Positions 1-5,906 are shown, counted from the first letter of the stretch. The stretch: 9,347 nucleotides of DNA from Kiritimatiellia bacterium (GCA_017430155.1 JAFRNO010000289.1:1-9347), one strand, 5' to 3'. Notes: generated by a model from the sequence alone, not told the origin. Numbers and translations: made by a program.

Positions 1-1
1 C

Positions 2-2164
2 ACGGAGAAACGTCCGGCTACGATCGCCGACGAGGCGGCGTACCTCAAGTGGAAGTGGCGCACGAACCTCGCCGACCCGAAGACGGGCCTCGACAACGAC
101 GCGCTCCGCGCGGGCGTGGTGAAGCTCGCGAAGGAGGGCGGTTGGAAGGCCGGAAAGGAGGACTGGTACGACGTCTCCGCGCGTTGCTTCGACTTCCTCG
201 TGGACAACGTGGCGATCGGCTTCTCGAAGTACGACGGCTTCCCCGCGGTCTCGGCTTGGGACCGGCATAAGCGGCCGATGAAGGCGATTCTTTGGTCTCA
301 TGCGGCGGACGTGGACGACAAGTATTTCCCCGGGCTTCGCGCGAAGGTCGCGCAGATGCGCAAGGAGGGACGTGCCATGATCGGCAAGGACTTCGACCAC
401 TCCGCGCCCGACTGGGTGGACATCCTGAAGATCGGCTTCCCCGGCATGAAGGCGCGCGTGGACTCCTACGCACGGGACACGCCGTTCTACCGCGCCGAGA
501 AGAGGGCCGCCGCCGCGATGATGCGTTTCCTCGACCGGCTCATCGCCACGGCGAAGGCCCATCCCGACGCCGGTTCGCACTGGATGAAGCGCGAGATCGC
601 GTCGCTGGAGCGCCTGCGCACGGGGCCGCCGCAGACCGTGTTCGACGTGATGGAGTTCACGATGGTGTACTTCATCCTCTCCGAGCCGCTCAACTACTTC
701 CAGGTGCGCACGTTCGACAACATCGACGTCCGCTGGTGGCCCTACTATCAGGCCGACCTCGCGGCGGGTCGCACGACGGAGGCCGAGTTCCGCGAGGACT
801 TCCGCCACTTCCTCTGGCAGTTCGGGTCCATCGACAACTACTGGGGCCACCCTATCTATCTCGGCGGCACGAACAAGGACGGCACGACCGCCTACAACCC
901 GCTCTCGCTCATCATCCTCGACGTGGTGGAGAAGACGGCCCTCCCGACGCCGAAGTTCCAGCTGAAGATGGCGAAGAACACGCCGGACGAGGTCTGGTGG
1001 AAGGCGCTCGACATGCTCCGCAAGCACGCGCCGCTGTGCCTCATGAGCGAGGAGAACATGGCGCGGTCGATGAAGCCCGTGGGGCTCACGGACGAGGAGT
1101 GCCGCGACCTGCTCATCTGGGGCTGCTTCGAGTACCTGCCGCGCGCGAAGGGCAACTGCACGAGCGCCTGCCGCGTCTTCCTGCCCCAGCCGGTCACGGA
1201 GATCCTGGCGAAGGCGGCGAAGGGCGAGTTCGCGGCCGCCACGTTCGACGACTTCAAGCGCGAGTACTTCCGCATCCTGCACGACAACACGGACCGCACG
1301 GCCGCGCTCCTCTGCGACGTCGAGGCCCATCTCGCCGAGGTGAACCCCGCGCTCATGCTATCGCTCGCCGTGGGCGACGCGCTTGAGAAGGGCGTGGACG
1401 CCTTTTCGCTCGGCTACAAGTACAACTTCACGACGATCAGCGAATGCGGCTTCGCGACGGCGGTCGACTCGCTCCTCGCCGTCAAGGAGTTCGTGTACGA
1501 CAAGAAGGCGGTGTCGCTCCAGGAGCTCGGCCAGATCCTCGCCGCGAACTGGAAGGACCGCGAGGAGCTCCGCCTCCGCATGAAGAACTCGAAATTGAAG
1601 TGGGGGTGCGGCAATCCCGAGGCGGACGCGCTCGCGAAGGAGGTGATCGAGGGCTACACGTCGCACTTCATCGGTCGGCCCAACGGACGCGGCGGCGTGT
1701 TCGTGTGCTACGGACTCAACGCGCGCGGCTATGTCGACGGCGGCAGCCTCGTCGGTCCGACGCCCGACGGACGCAAGAAGGGCGACCACATCTCGAAGAA
1801 CATGGCGCCGAGCGTCGGCGCGGAGACGGAAGGCATCACCGGCTCCATCAAGAGCTACGGCGCGATCGCTCCCGAGAACTTCCCGTGCGGCAGCATCTAC
1901 GACGTGATGATCCATCCCGCCACCATCGCGGGGGAGAAGGGCCTGCGCGTGTTCCGCGCGCTCGTGGAGCGGTTCTACGCGGGCGGGGGCGTGGCGATGA
2001 ACATCACCGTCGTCTCGCCCGAGACGCTGCGCGACGCGCAGAAGCACCCCGAGAAGTACGAGAACCTGCAGGTGCGCGTGGCGGGCTGGAACGTCCGCTG
2101 GAACGACATCCCGCGCAAGGAGCAGGACGAGTTCATCGCCCGTATCGAGTGCGTGGGGAGGTGA
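2..2164 (+). CDS. Glycyl radical enzyme (pyruvate formate-lyase superfamily), 5'-truncated, substrate unknown
   Basis: The frame is open from the window edge, so the start lies upstream; the internal GTG at 116 is not the start because homologous-looking sequence continues before it. 720 residues are visible; family members usually have about 780-850. The thiyl-radical loop reads GCFE (Cys codon 1124-1126), preceded by a segment like the family's 'PALYNDE' region (APLCLMSEENM). A PTPDGRKKG motif follows, and near the C-terminus is the glycyl radical loop RVAGW (Gly codon 2084-2086, 25 residues from the end). The GCxE loop groups it with dehydratase/lyase-type enzymes (choline lyase, diol dehydratase and relatives) rather than classical PFL, which has Cys-Cys. 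Such enzymes are cytoplasmic, oxygen-sensitive and need a radical-SAM activase; none is in this window. It is the first visible gene of an operon with two secreted esterases. Family assignment is firm; the reaction is not known. The Phe and Trp in the two loops are unusual. Confidence 0.93.
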   Translation, partial: TEKRPATIADEAAYLKWKWRTNLADPKTGLDNDALRAGVVKLAKEGGWKAGKEDWYDVSARCFDFLVDNVAIGFSKYDGFPAVSAWDRHKRPMKAILWSHAADVDDKYFPGLRAKVAQMRKEGRAMIGKDFDHSAPDWVDILKIGFPGMKARVDSYARDTPFYRAEKRAAAAMMRFLDRLIATAKAHPDAGSHWMKREIASLERLRTGPPQTVFDVMEFTMVYFILSEPLNYFQVRTFDNIDVRWWPYYQADLAAGRTTEAEFREDFRHFLWQFGSIDNYWGHPIYLGGTNKDGTTAYNPLSLIILDVVEKTALPTPKFQLKMAKNTPDEVWWKALDMLRKHAPLCLMSEENMARSMKPVGLTDEECRDLLIWGCFEYLPRAKGNCTSACRVFLPQPVTEILAKAAKGEFAAATFDDFKREYFRILHDNTDRTAALLCDVEAHLAEVNPALMLSLAVGDALEKGVDAFSLGYKYNFTTISECGFATAVDSLLAVKEFVYDKKAVSLQELGQILAANWKDREELRLRMKNSKLKWGCGNPEADALAKEVIEGYTSHFIGRPNGRGGVFVCYGLNARGYVDGGSLVGPTPDGRKKGDHISKNMAPSVGAETEGITGSIKSYGAIAPENFPCGSIYDVMIHPATIAGEKGLRVFRALVERFYAGGGVAMNITVVSPETLRDAQKHPEKYENLQVRVAGWNVRWNDIPRKEQDEFIARIECVGR
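2157..2164 (+). promoter_or_regulatory. Perfect Shine-Dalgarno embedded in the upstream stop codon
   Basis: GGAGGTGA is a full complement to the 16S anti-SD core and sits 7 bases before the ATG at 2172. Its last three bases are the TGA stop of the glycyl radical enzyme gene. Ribosomes terminating there uncover or occupy the next gene's binding site, so translational coupling of the two genes is likely. It also fixes the start of the downstream esterase. Confidence 0.85.
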
Positions 2165-2171
2165 GAGAGAA

Positions 2172-3236
2172 ATGAAAGCAAAAACGGTATTCCTGTTTCT
2201 GTCGATTGCCGCCGTGGCGGTCGGGGCCGACGTGCCCCCCGTGACATGCGCGCGCAACGGGATCAGGTGCTGGCACGACGTTGCCTACGGTCCGCGCGGC
2301 GACTTGCCCGACGAAGGCGAGGGATACAAGGGAAGTTATGGCGGGTGGCAGTCCGGCATGCAGTGGCGGTCGTGCACGCACCGGTCGGGGCAGTTCCTGG
2401 ACGTGTATGCGCCAAGCCGTGCCGTCGCGACGAACGCGGTGGTGGCCCTCTTCCTGCACGGCGGCTCGTGGTCGCAGTGTTTCGACAAGGATGCGGTTTT
2501 GTTCGACCTCTTCCGTCCGCTCCTCGAGAAAGGGGCGGTCGTCGGCACGGCCAACTACATCCTGCAGACGGACATCACCTTCAACAGTTCCAAGCGGGCG
2601 CGCAAGGAGGCGACGTTCGCTGAGATGCTGCGCGACATCGACGCGGCCGCGGATCGTTTGGGCGCATTCGCCCACGCGCTGGGCGTGACGGCGCCCCGGC
2701 TCGTGGTCTTGGGCGAGTCCGCCGGCGGACACCTCGCACTGCTCTACGCCTACGACCAGGACAATCCGTCGAAGCTCGGCCTCGGACTCAAACACGTGCC
2801 GCGCGTCGCGCAGGCCGTCAACATCGTGGGGCCGACCGCATTTGCCGAAAAGGAAATCGCCAATTCGATGACGTGGAACTTCCTGTTCTTCAAGATCAGG
2901 AACCACATGTTCTCGCGACTGATGAGACGGCTTGTGGGACTGCCCGACAACGCATCCGACGACGAACTGCTGCCGTTGATGGCGAAGTGGTCGCCTATTG
3001 ACCTCGTCTGCGACAAGTCGGTCCCGACCGTCCTTGCGTACGGCAAGCTGAACAAATGGTTCTCGACGGACGGACTCGTCCCCGCTTCGCAGTTCACGCT
3101 GCTGGAGCGCCGGCTCAAGGATGCCGGGGCCCCGTGCGTGTCGCGGGCATTTGTGCCCGCCAACCATGCGGAAGTGCGTGGAAAGGGCGGGAAATGGATC
3201 GCCGAACAGGTGTTTGGAACGAAGAAGGAGAAATAA
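2172..3236 (+). CDS. Secreted alpha/beta-hydrolase esterase (hormone-sensitive-lipase/BD-FAE-like)
   Basis: 354 residues. A signal peptide (residues 1-19, hydrophobic core TVFLFLSIAAVAV, cleavage likely after VGA) sends it out of the cytoplasm. The oxyanion-hole motif HGGSW is at 96-100 and the nucleophile elbow GESAGG at 181-186 (Ser183). The likely acid is Asp300 in TDGLVP and the likely base His332 in ANHAEV, so the triad looks complete and correctly ordered. Length and motifs fit carboxylesterases that hydrolyse acetyl, feruloyl or other short acyl esters. It starts 7 bases after the glycyl radical enzyme gene and is followed after 2 bases by another esterase, so it is mid-operon. A role in stripping acyl groups from plant or host polysaccharide is inferred from export and the paired esterase, not shown. 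A peptidase or sterol-ester role cannot be excluded from sequence alone. Confidence 0.9.
   Translation: MKAKTVFLFLSIAAVAVGADVPPVTCARNGIRCWHDVAYGPRGDLPDEGEGYKGSYGGWQSGMQWRSCTHRSGQFLDVYAPSRAVATNAVVALFLHGGSWSQCFDKDAVLFDLFRPLLEKGAVVGTANYILQTDITFNSSKRARKEATFAEMLRDIDAAADRLGAFAHALGVTAPRLVVLGESAGGHLALLYAYDQDNPSKLGLGLKHVPRVAQAVNIVGPTAFAEKEIANSMTWNFLFFKIRNHMFSRLMRRLVGLPDNASDDELLPLMAKWSPIDLVCDKSVPTVLAYGKLNKWFSTDGLVPASQFTLLERRLKDAGAPCVSRAFVPANHAEVRGKGGKWIAEQVFGTKKEK
3225..3230 (+). promoter_or_regulatory. Ribosome binding site deciding the start at 3239
   Basis: AAGGAG lies 8 bases before the ATG at 3239 and inside the last codons of the preceding gene. The same frame is open back to 3056, but the strong RBS followed by a classical signal peptide makes 3239 the real start. 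Confidence 0.8.
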
Positions 3237-3238
3237 AC

Positions 3239-4171
3239 ATGAAAAAGAGCATTATGTGTTTTGCCGTCATGGCGGCCGTTGTGTCGGCGCTGGCGCAGGC
3301 TGTTGCGCCCGCGATCGAGGACGAGGAGCGGGCGTACGGCGCGGTCTACGGCCGGATCGCCGAGCGCATCCGCCTGTGGCCGGACCTCGCGCCGCACGAG
3401 ACGAAGGCCGAACCGGGGCGCTTCGTCAAGGGCGAGAAGCGCAGCACATGGCATCGCGTCGACGTGTCGTGTCCTGAACTCGTGATCCTGCGTCCCGAGG
3501 GGACGCCGCGCGACACGCTCGTCCTGGTGATGCCGGGCGGCGGGTATTCCGTGCAGAGCATGGGCTGCTGCGCGAACACGAAGCCGATCCTCGAGTCCGG
3601 ACGCTGGCTGGCGATCCTCTTCTACCGCATCCCGCGCCGGAAGGGACGGAACATCTACGACGCCCCGCGCGAGGACGCCGCGCGGGCGATCCGCATCCTG
3701 CGCGCCAAAGCCGAGAAGTATGGCTGGTCGCCCGAGAAGATCGGCGCGATCGGCTTCTCCGCCGGCGGACATCTCGCCGCCATCTCCGCGACCTCCTCGC
3801 AGGATGCCCTGTACGACCGCGTCGATGCGGTCGACGACCTCTCGGCCCACCTGAACTTCTCGATTCCCGTCTATCCCGCCTATGTGCTCGACGACGGCCC
3901 GACGGGCCGGAACGCGCGGGGCGGCGACGGCGCGGCGATCCTGCCGGAATTCAAGTTCGACGCCAAGACGCCGCCGATGTGCATGGTCCACGGCGACAAG
4001 GACTACTATTCGCCGATGGCCTCCGTGCAGCTCTACACGGAGCTGCACAAGCGGAAGATCCCCGCGCAGCTGTTCGTCTACGCGAACGTCACGCACGGTC
4101 TCGGCGACAAGGTGAACGTGGCGGGCTGGCAGCGGCGCGTCGTGGACTGGATCGAGAGCATCGGCTTCTGA
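3239..4171 (+). CDS. Secreted alpha/beta-hydrolase, acetylxylan-esterase-like
   Basis: 310 residues from the RBS-supported ATG. A signal peptide (MKKSIMCFAVMAAVVSALAQA, cleavage near ALA or AQA) precedes the catalytic domain. The oxyanion-hole motif PGGGY is at 99-103 and the nucleophile elbow GFSAGGHLA at 172-180 (Ser174). HGDKDYYSP at 251-259 supplies the acid (probably Asp255), and THGLG at 285-289 supplies His286. The motifs WSPEKIGAIGFSAGG and HGDKD..SP are typical of esterases annotated as acetylxylan esterase or xylanase-associated esterase. It shares the fold but not close sequence with the preceding esterase, so the two may take different acyl groups or linkages. It is the last gene of the operon, separated from the previous stop by 2 bases. 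Export and domain are well supported; the polysaccharide substrate is inferred. Confidence 0.91.
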   Translation: MKKSIMCFAVMAAVVSALAQAVAPAIEDEERAYGAVYGRIAERIRLWPDLAPHETKAEPGRFVKGEKRSTWHRVDVSCPELVILRPEGTPRDTLVLVMPGGGYSVQSMGCCANTKPILESGRWLAILFYRIPRRKGRNIYDAPREDAARAIRILRAKAEKYGWSPEKIGAIGFSAGGHLAAISATSSQDALYDRVDAVDDLSAHLNFSIPVYPAYVLDDGPTGRNARGGDGAAILPEFKFDAKTPPMCMVHGDKDYYSPMASVQLYTELHKRKIPAQLFVYANVTHGLGDKVNVAGWQRRVVDWIESIGF

Positions 4172-4271
4172 CAGGCGGACGGGTCGCGCTCCTGTGCGAC
4201 CGCTACGGGAGGGGGTGCGCTTGTCGCGACCGCGCATCGGACGCGAGCGTGATGGTGAGGCGGCTGTGTGC
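4172..4271 (+). other. Convergent intergenic spacer with GC-rich hairpins, possible terminator region
   Basis: This 100-base gap lies between the esterase stop and the stop of the opposing toxin gene. GGTCGC (4182-4187) pairs with GCGACC (4196-4201) around an 8-base centre; one further G-U pair is possible. GCGACCGC occurs at 4196-4203 and again at 4226-4233, the second overlapping the 8-bp palindrome GTCGCGAC (4223-4230). No run of T follows either hairpin, so it is not a standard intrinsic terminator. Blocking read-through between converging genes is a reasonable but weak inference. Confidence 0.4.
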
Positions 4272-4655
4272 TCAGCTGAGGGTCTTGACTCCGTATTGCG
4301 GGAACTTCCCGTCGCCCGTTACGATTGGCAGGTCGTGGACAAGCGCAGTCGCAATGATGATCCTGTCTGCCGGATCCTTGTGGAAATCTGGTAACTGTGC
4401 GGCGCGGAGCATGATGTCGTCAACAGGAGGGATGGAGGTGAGACCGTACATTTCCTTTAGGTCCGCCATGAATCCAGCCGGATCGTTTGGGATGACGACC
4501 TTGCCCTCTTTCTGCAGCCGCGCGATTTCCCATACAGAGATGGGCGAATAGTGAAGCGTGGAAGCCACGGAGATGCGCCGTCTGGCGTCCTTGGTCAGCT
4601 CGCCCCCGCCCATGCCGAGCCAAATGAGGGCGCATGTGTCGAGCAGATACCTCAT
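4272..4655 (-). CDS. vapC: VapC-like PIN-domain toxin ribonuclease
   Basis: 127 residues, normal for a PIN toxin. The acidic metal-binding residues are present and in order: Asp6 in MRYLLDTCALIWL, Glu43 in SVWEIA, Asp94 and Asp97 in KDPADRIIIATA, Asp115 in TGDGKF. Family members are Mg2+-dependent RNases that cut tRNA or rRNA when freed from their antitoxin. The ATG at 4655 shares its A with the TGA of the upstream antitoxin (TGATG), and GGGAGA at 4663-4668 gives an RBS 7 bases away, so the pair is translationally coupled. The frame stays open upstream to 5282, but that extension reads out of frame through the antitoxin and regulator and is not coding. Codon use looks less GC-rich than in the flanking operons, which fits a mobile stress or addiction module. 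Confidence 0.92.
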   Translation of the reverse strand: MRYLLDTCALIWLGMGGGELTKDARRRISVASTLHYSPISVWEIARLQKEGKVVIPNDPAGFMADLKEMYGLTSIPPVDDIMLRAAQLPDFHKDPADRIIIATALVHDLPIVTGDGKFPQYGVKTLS

Positions 4656-4885
4656 CAGGCGTTCTCCCACAGGGCGGAGTCGTCCGCGAAGAGGTCCCCC
4701 TTGACCGCAATCTTCGTCCCGTATCCGGGAAGGGGACGAATCTTGCGCGACCGCTCGATCGGAACGAGCCGCGCGATGGGCCGACCGTATCGCATGATCG
4801 TGAATGAGACCAGGCCGGACTCCACCTCGGAGAGCATTCCGGAAAAGTTGGCTTTTGCTTCGTTGACATTCATTACTGCAGGCAT
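4655..4885 (-). CDS. Phd/YefM-type antitoxin partner of the PIN toxin
   Basis: 76 residues starting MPAVMNVNEAKANF. The N-terminal pattern of NVNEAKANFSGML, then ESGLVSFTI, then RYGRPIARLVP is that of the Phd/YefM DNA-binding antitoxin fold. The acidic, hydrophobic C-terminus (GDLFADDSALWEN) is the kind of tail that wraps the toxin. The start at 4885 is chosen because GGAGG (4894-4898) lies 8 bases upstream; the frame continues upstream to 5017 but passes through the promoter. It is expected to neutralise the toxin and repress its own promoter at nearby palindromes. A later Met5 start is possible but has no comparable RBS. Confidence 0.9.
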   Translation of the reverse strand: MPAVMNVNEAKANFSGMLSEVESGLVSFTIMRYGRPIARLVPIERSRKIRPLPGYGTKIAVKGDLFADDSALWENA

Positions 4886-4912
4886 GGCGATATCCTCCGT
4901 GAAAACGGCAGT

Positions 4913-4942
4913 AGTATAGCATAAGATGGCTTCTTGAGTCAA
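4913..4942 (-). promoter_or_regulatory. Sigma70-type promoter of the toxin-antitoxin pair
   Basis: Read on the minus strand: TTGACT (4942-4937), an 18-base spacer, then TATACT (4918-4913) preceded by TGC, giving an extended -10. Transcription would begin near 4906, leaving a leader of about 20 bases with the antitoxin RBS. Both hexamers are one or two bases from consensus. Confidence 0.75.
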
Positions 4943-4963
4943 TGATGACTTGTTGGCCAACAA
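4937..4963. promoter_or_regulatory. Candidate antitoxin operator: two adjacent palindromes
   Basis: AGTCA-ATGA-TGACT (4937-4950) overlaps the -35 box of the toxin-antitoxin promoter. The perfect 14-bp palindrome TTGTTGGCCAACAA (4950-4963) follows directly upstream. Phd/YefM antitoxins autoregulate by binding short palindromes at their promoters, so either could be the operator. Occupancy is inferred. Confidence 0.5.
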
Positions 4964-5016
4964 TCGGCCGAAAGGGATGTGGCCAGCGTATCGCGGCGGG
5001 ATTTGGCAAGATGCCA

Positions 5017-5775
5017 CTATTCTTGCTGCCGATGGCGGCGACGGTATTCGCCGGGCGTGATGCCGCGTTCGCGCTTGAAGAGCTTCGTGAGGTGGCTCTG
5101 GTCCCAGAAGCCCGTCTCGACGGCGATCTCCGAGACGAGCTTGTCGGTCGTCTCCAGCAGCTTGCGGGCGGCGTTGAGGCGGATCGCGGTGAGGTAGCGT
5201 CCGGGCGAGATGCCGAACGTGCGCGTGAACTGTCGGCGGAAATTGGAGGGTGACGTTTCGACCATGGCCGCGAGATCGTCAACCGTAATGCCCTCGGCGT
5301 AATGTTCGGCGATGTGTTCCGTCACGGGCTTCAGGATGCTGTGCCAGTCCGGCGCGCCGTCCACGGAGGGAGTCTTGTGGTAGATGCAGAGGGTGCCGAT
5401 GAACGCGCCTGCCTGGTCGAACAGGGGGTAGATGCATCCTTCGTTGCAGTCGTTCGACCAGTCGGCGGCGTGTGGATTGTGAAAATTGATCAGCGGGCGC
5501 CGCGTCTTCTGCACGATTTGGTCGTTCGCGATGTAAGAATGCGCGAGGGCGGACGGGAAGATGTCGTCGCTGTGCTGGCCGACGGCGTCCAGTTCGTCGT
5601 GGATGTTGCAGATGTCGCAGTTCCGTCTGTTGAGCGCCATGATGCGCCCCTTCACGTCTTTCATGTAGAAGGCGACCTCGGGCAGGGCGTCCATCGCGGC
5701 CTTGAACGAGGCGGCGTTGGGGCCGGCCTTCCTCAGGAAGTCCGCCTGCAGCTTCTTCTTTTCGCGTCGTGTCAT
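5017..5775 (-). CDS. PAS-AraC family transcriptional regulator
   Basis: 252 residues from the ATG at 5775. An N-terminal PAS-like sensor occupies about 25-135 (LPEVAFYMKDVKGRIMALNRRN, then a C-terminal strand pair around AFIGTLCIYH). An AraC DNA-binding domain occupies about 155-248: first helix-turn-helix ITVDDLAAMVETSPSNFRRQF, second around VSEIAVETGFWDQSHLTKLF, closing signature RERGITPGEYRR. The PAS domain holds a CDIC pair (Cys53, Cys56), a CNEGC pair (Cys110, Cys114) and Cys130, which could bind metal or sense redox. Extending the frame upstream gives a TTG at 5784, but that falls before the predicted transcription start. It is divergent from the giant LamG protein gene and is the obvious candidate for its regulator. 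The ligand is unknown. Confidence 0.92.
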   Translation of the reverse strand: MTRREKKKLQADFLRKAGPNAASFKAAMDALPEVAFYMKDVKGRIMALNRRNCDICNIHDELDAVGQHSDDIFPSALAHSYIANDQIVQKTRRPLINFHNPHAADWSNDCNEGCIYPLFDQAGAFIGTLCIYHKTPSVDGAPDWHSILKPVTEHIAEHYAEGITVDDLAAMVETSPSNFRRQFTRTFGISPGRYLTAIRLNAARKLLETTDKLVSEIAVETGFWDQSHLTKLFKRERGITPGEYRRRHRQQE

Positions 5776-5785
5776 GGCAACCAAC

Positions 5786-5794
5786 AGTATAGCA
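5786..5794 (-). promoter_or_regulatory. Extended -10 promoter element of the AraC gene
   Basis: The minus strand reads TGC-TATACT. There is no good -35 hexamer at 16-18 bases. The predicted transcription start near 5779 lies only about 4 bases before the ATG at 5775, and no Shine-Dalgarno is visible, so the mRNA would be almost leaderless. Confidence 0.55.
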
Positions 5795-5824
5795 TATCCG
5801 TGGTAAAAACGGATAAGCGGATAT
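5794..5824. repeat. CGGATA inverted and direct repeats upstream of the regulator
   Basis: TATCCG (5795-5800) is inverted relative to CGGATA at 5810-5815 and again at 5818-5823. ATATCCG (5794-5800) and CGGATAT (5818-5824) form 7-bp inverted arms. They lie just upstream of the regulator's -10 and could serve autoregulation or the divergent promoter. No binding evidence exists. Confidence 0.45.
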
Positions 5825-5849
5825 TACATTTTTTCTTTCAGATATTACA
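5818..5849 (+). promoter_or_regulatory. Tandem 11-bp direct repeats, candidate AraC-type activator sites
   Basis: CGGATATTACA (5818-5828) and CAGATATTACA (5839-5849) match at 10 of 11 bases, and their starts are exactly 21 bp apart, two turns of B-DNA. The second copy ends at the -35 position of the plus-strand promoter whose -10 is at 5872-5877. AraC-family proteins are known to bind direct half-sites about 21 bp apart next to the -35 of activated promoters, so this is the likely target of the divergent regulator. Confidence 0.65.
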
Positions 5850-5868
5850 AGAAAAATCTTCACGGCTG

Positions 5869-5877
5869 TGGTACAAT
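5869..5877 (+). promoter_or_regulatory. Extended -10 promoter of the giant surface protein gene
   Basis: TGG-TACAAT is a good extended -10, but the -35 position (about 5849-5854) reads AAGAAA and is far from consensus. A weak -35 next to direct repeats is what an activator-dependent promoter looks like. Transcription would start near 5884. Confidence 0.55.
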
Positions 5878-5887
5878 AGGCGCATCT

Positions 5888-5906
5888 TCACCGAAGGCGT
5901 CGGTGA
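5888..5906 (+). other. Stem-loop at the 5' end of the giant gene's mRNA
   Basis: TCACCGA (5888-5894) and TCGGTGA (5900-5906) form a perfect 7-bp stem around a 5-base AGGCG loop, with one more U-G pair possible outside. It begins only a few bases after the predicted transcription start, where hairpins are known to protect mRNA from 5'-end-dependent decay. There is no T run, so it is not a terminator. Confidence 0.5.

Noticed and set aside
1358..3167. Two long minus-strand frames (1358-2257 and 2133-3167)
   Set aside because: Antisense to the radical enzyme and first esterase; no RBS, no domain features.
3056..3238. Upstream extension of the second esterase to 3056
   Set aside because: It would overlap the first esterase by 60 codons. 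The ATG at 3239 has an RBS and is followed directly by a signal peptide.
2750..4237. 495-codon open frame on the minus strand
   Set aside because: Opposite both esterases, which have complete triads and signal peptides; the product is low complexity.
4950..4980. Terminator for the AraC gene at the TTGTTGGCCAACAA palindrome
   Set aside because: There is no loop and no T run on either side, and it abuts a promoter, so an operator is more likely.
4656..5282. PIN toxin read as a 336-residue fusion protein
   Set aside because: The extra N-terminal part runs out of frame through the antitoxin and regulator genes and has no domain; the coupled ATG at 4655 gives a normal-length PIN protein.
5776..5784. 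TTG start at 5784 for the AraC regulator
   Set aside because: It would lie upstream of the predicted transcription start and has no RBS; the ATG at 5775 is preferred.
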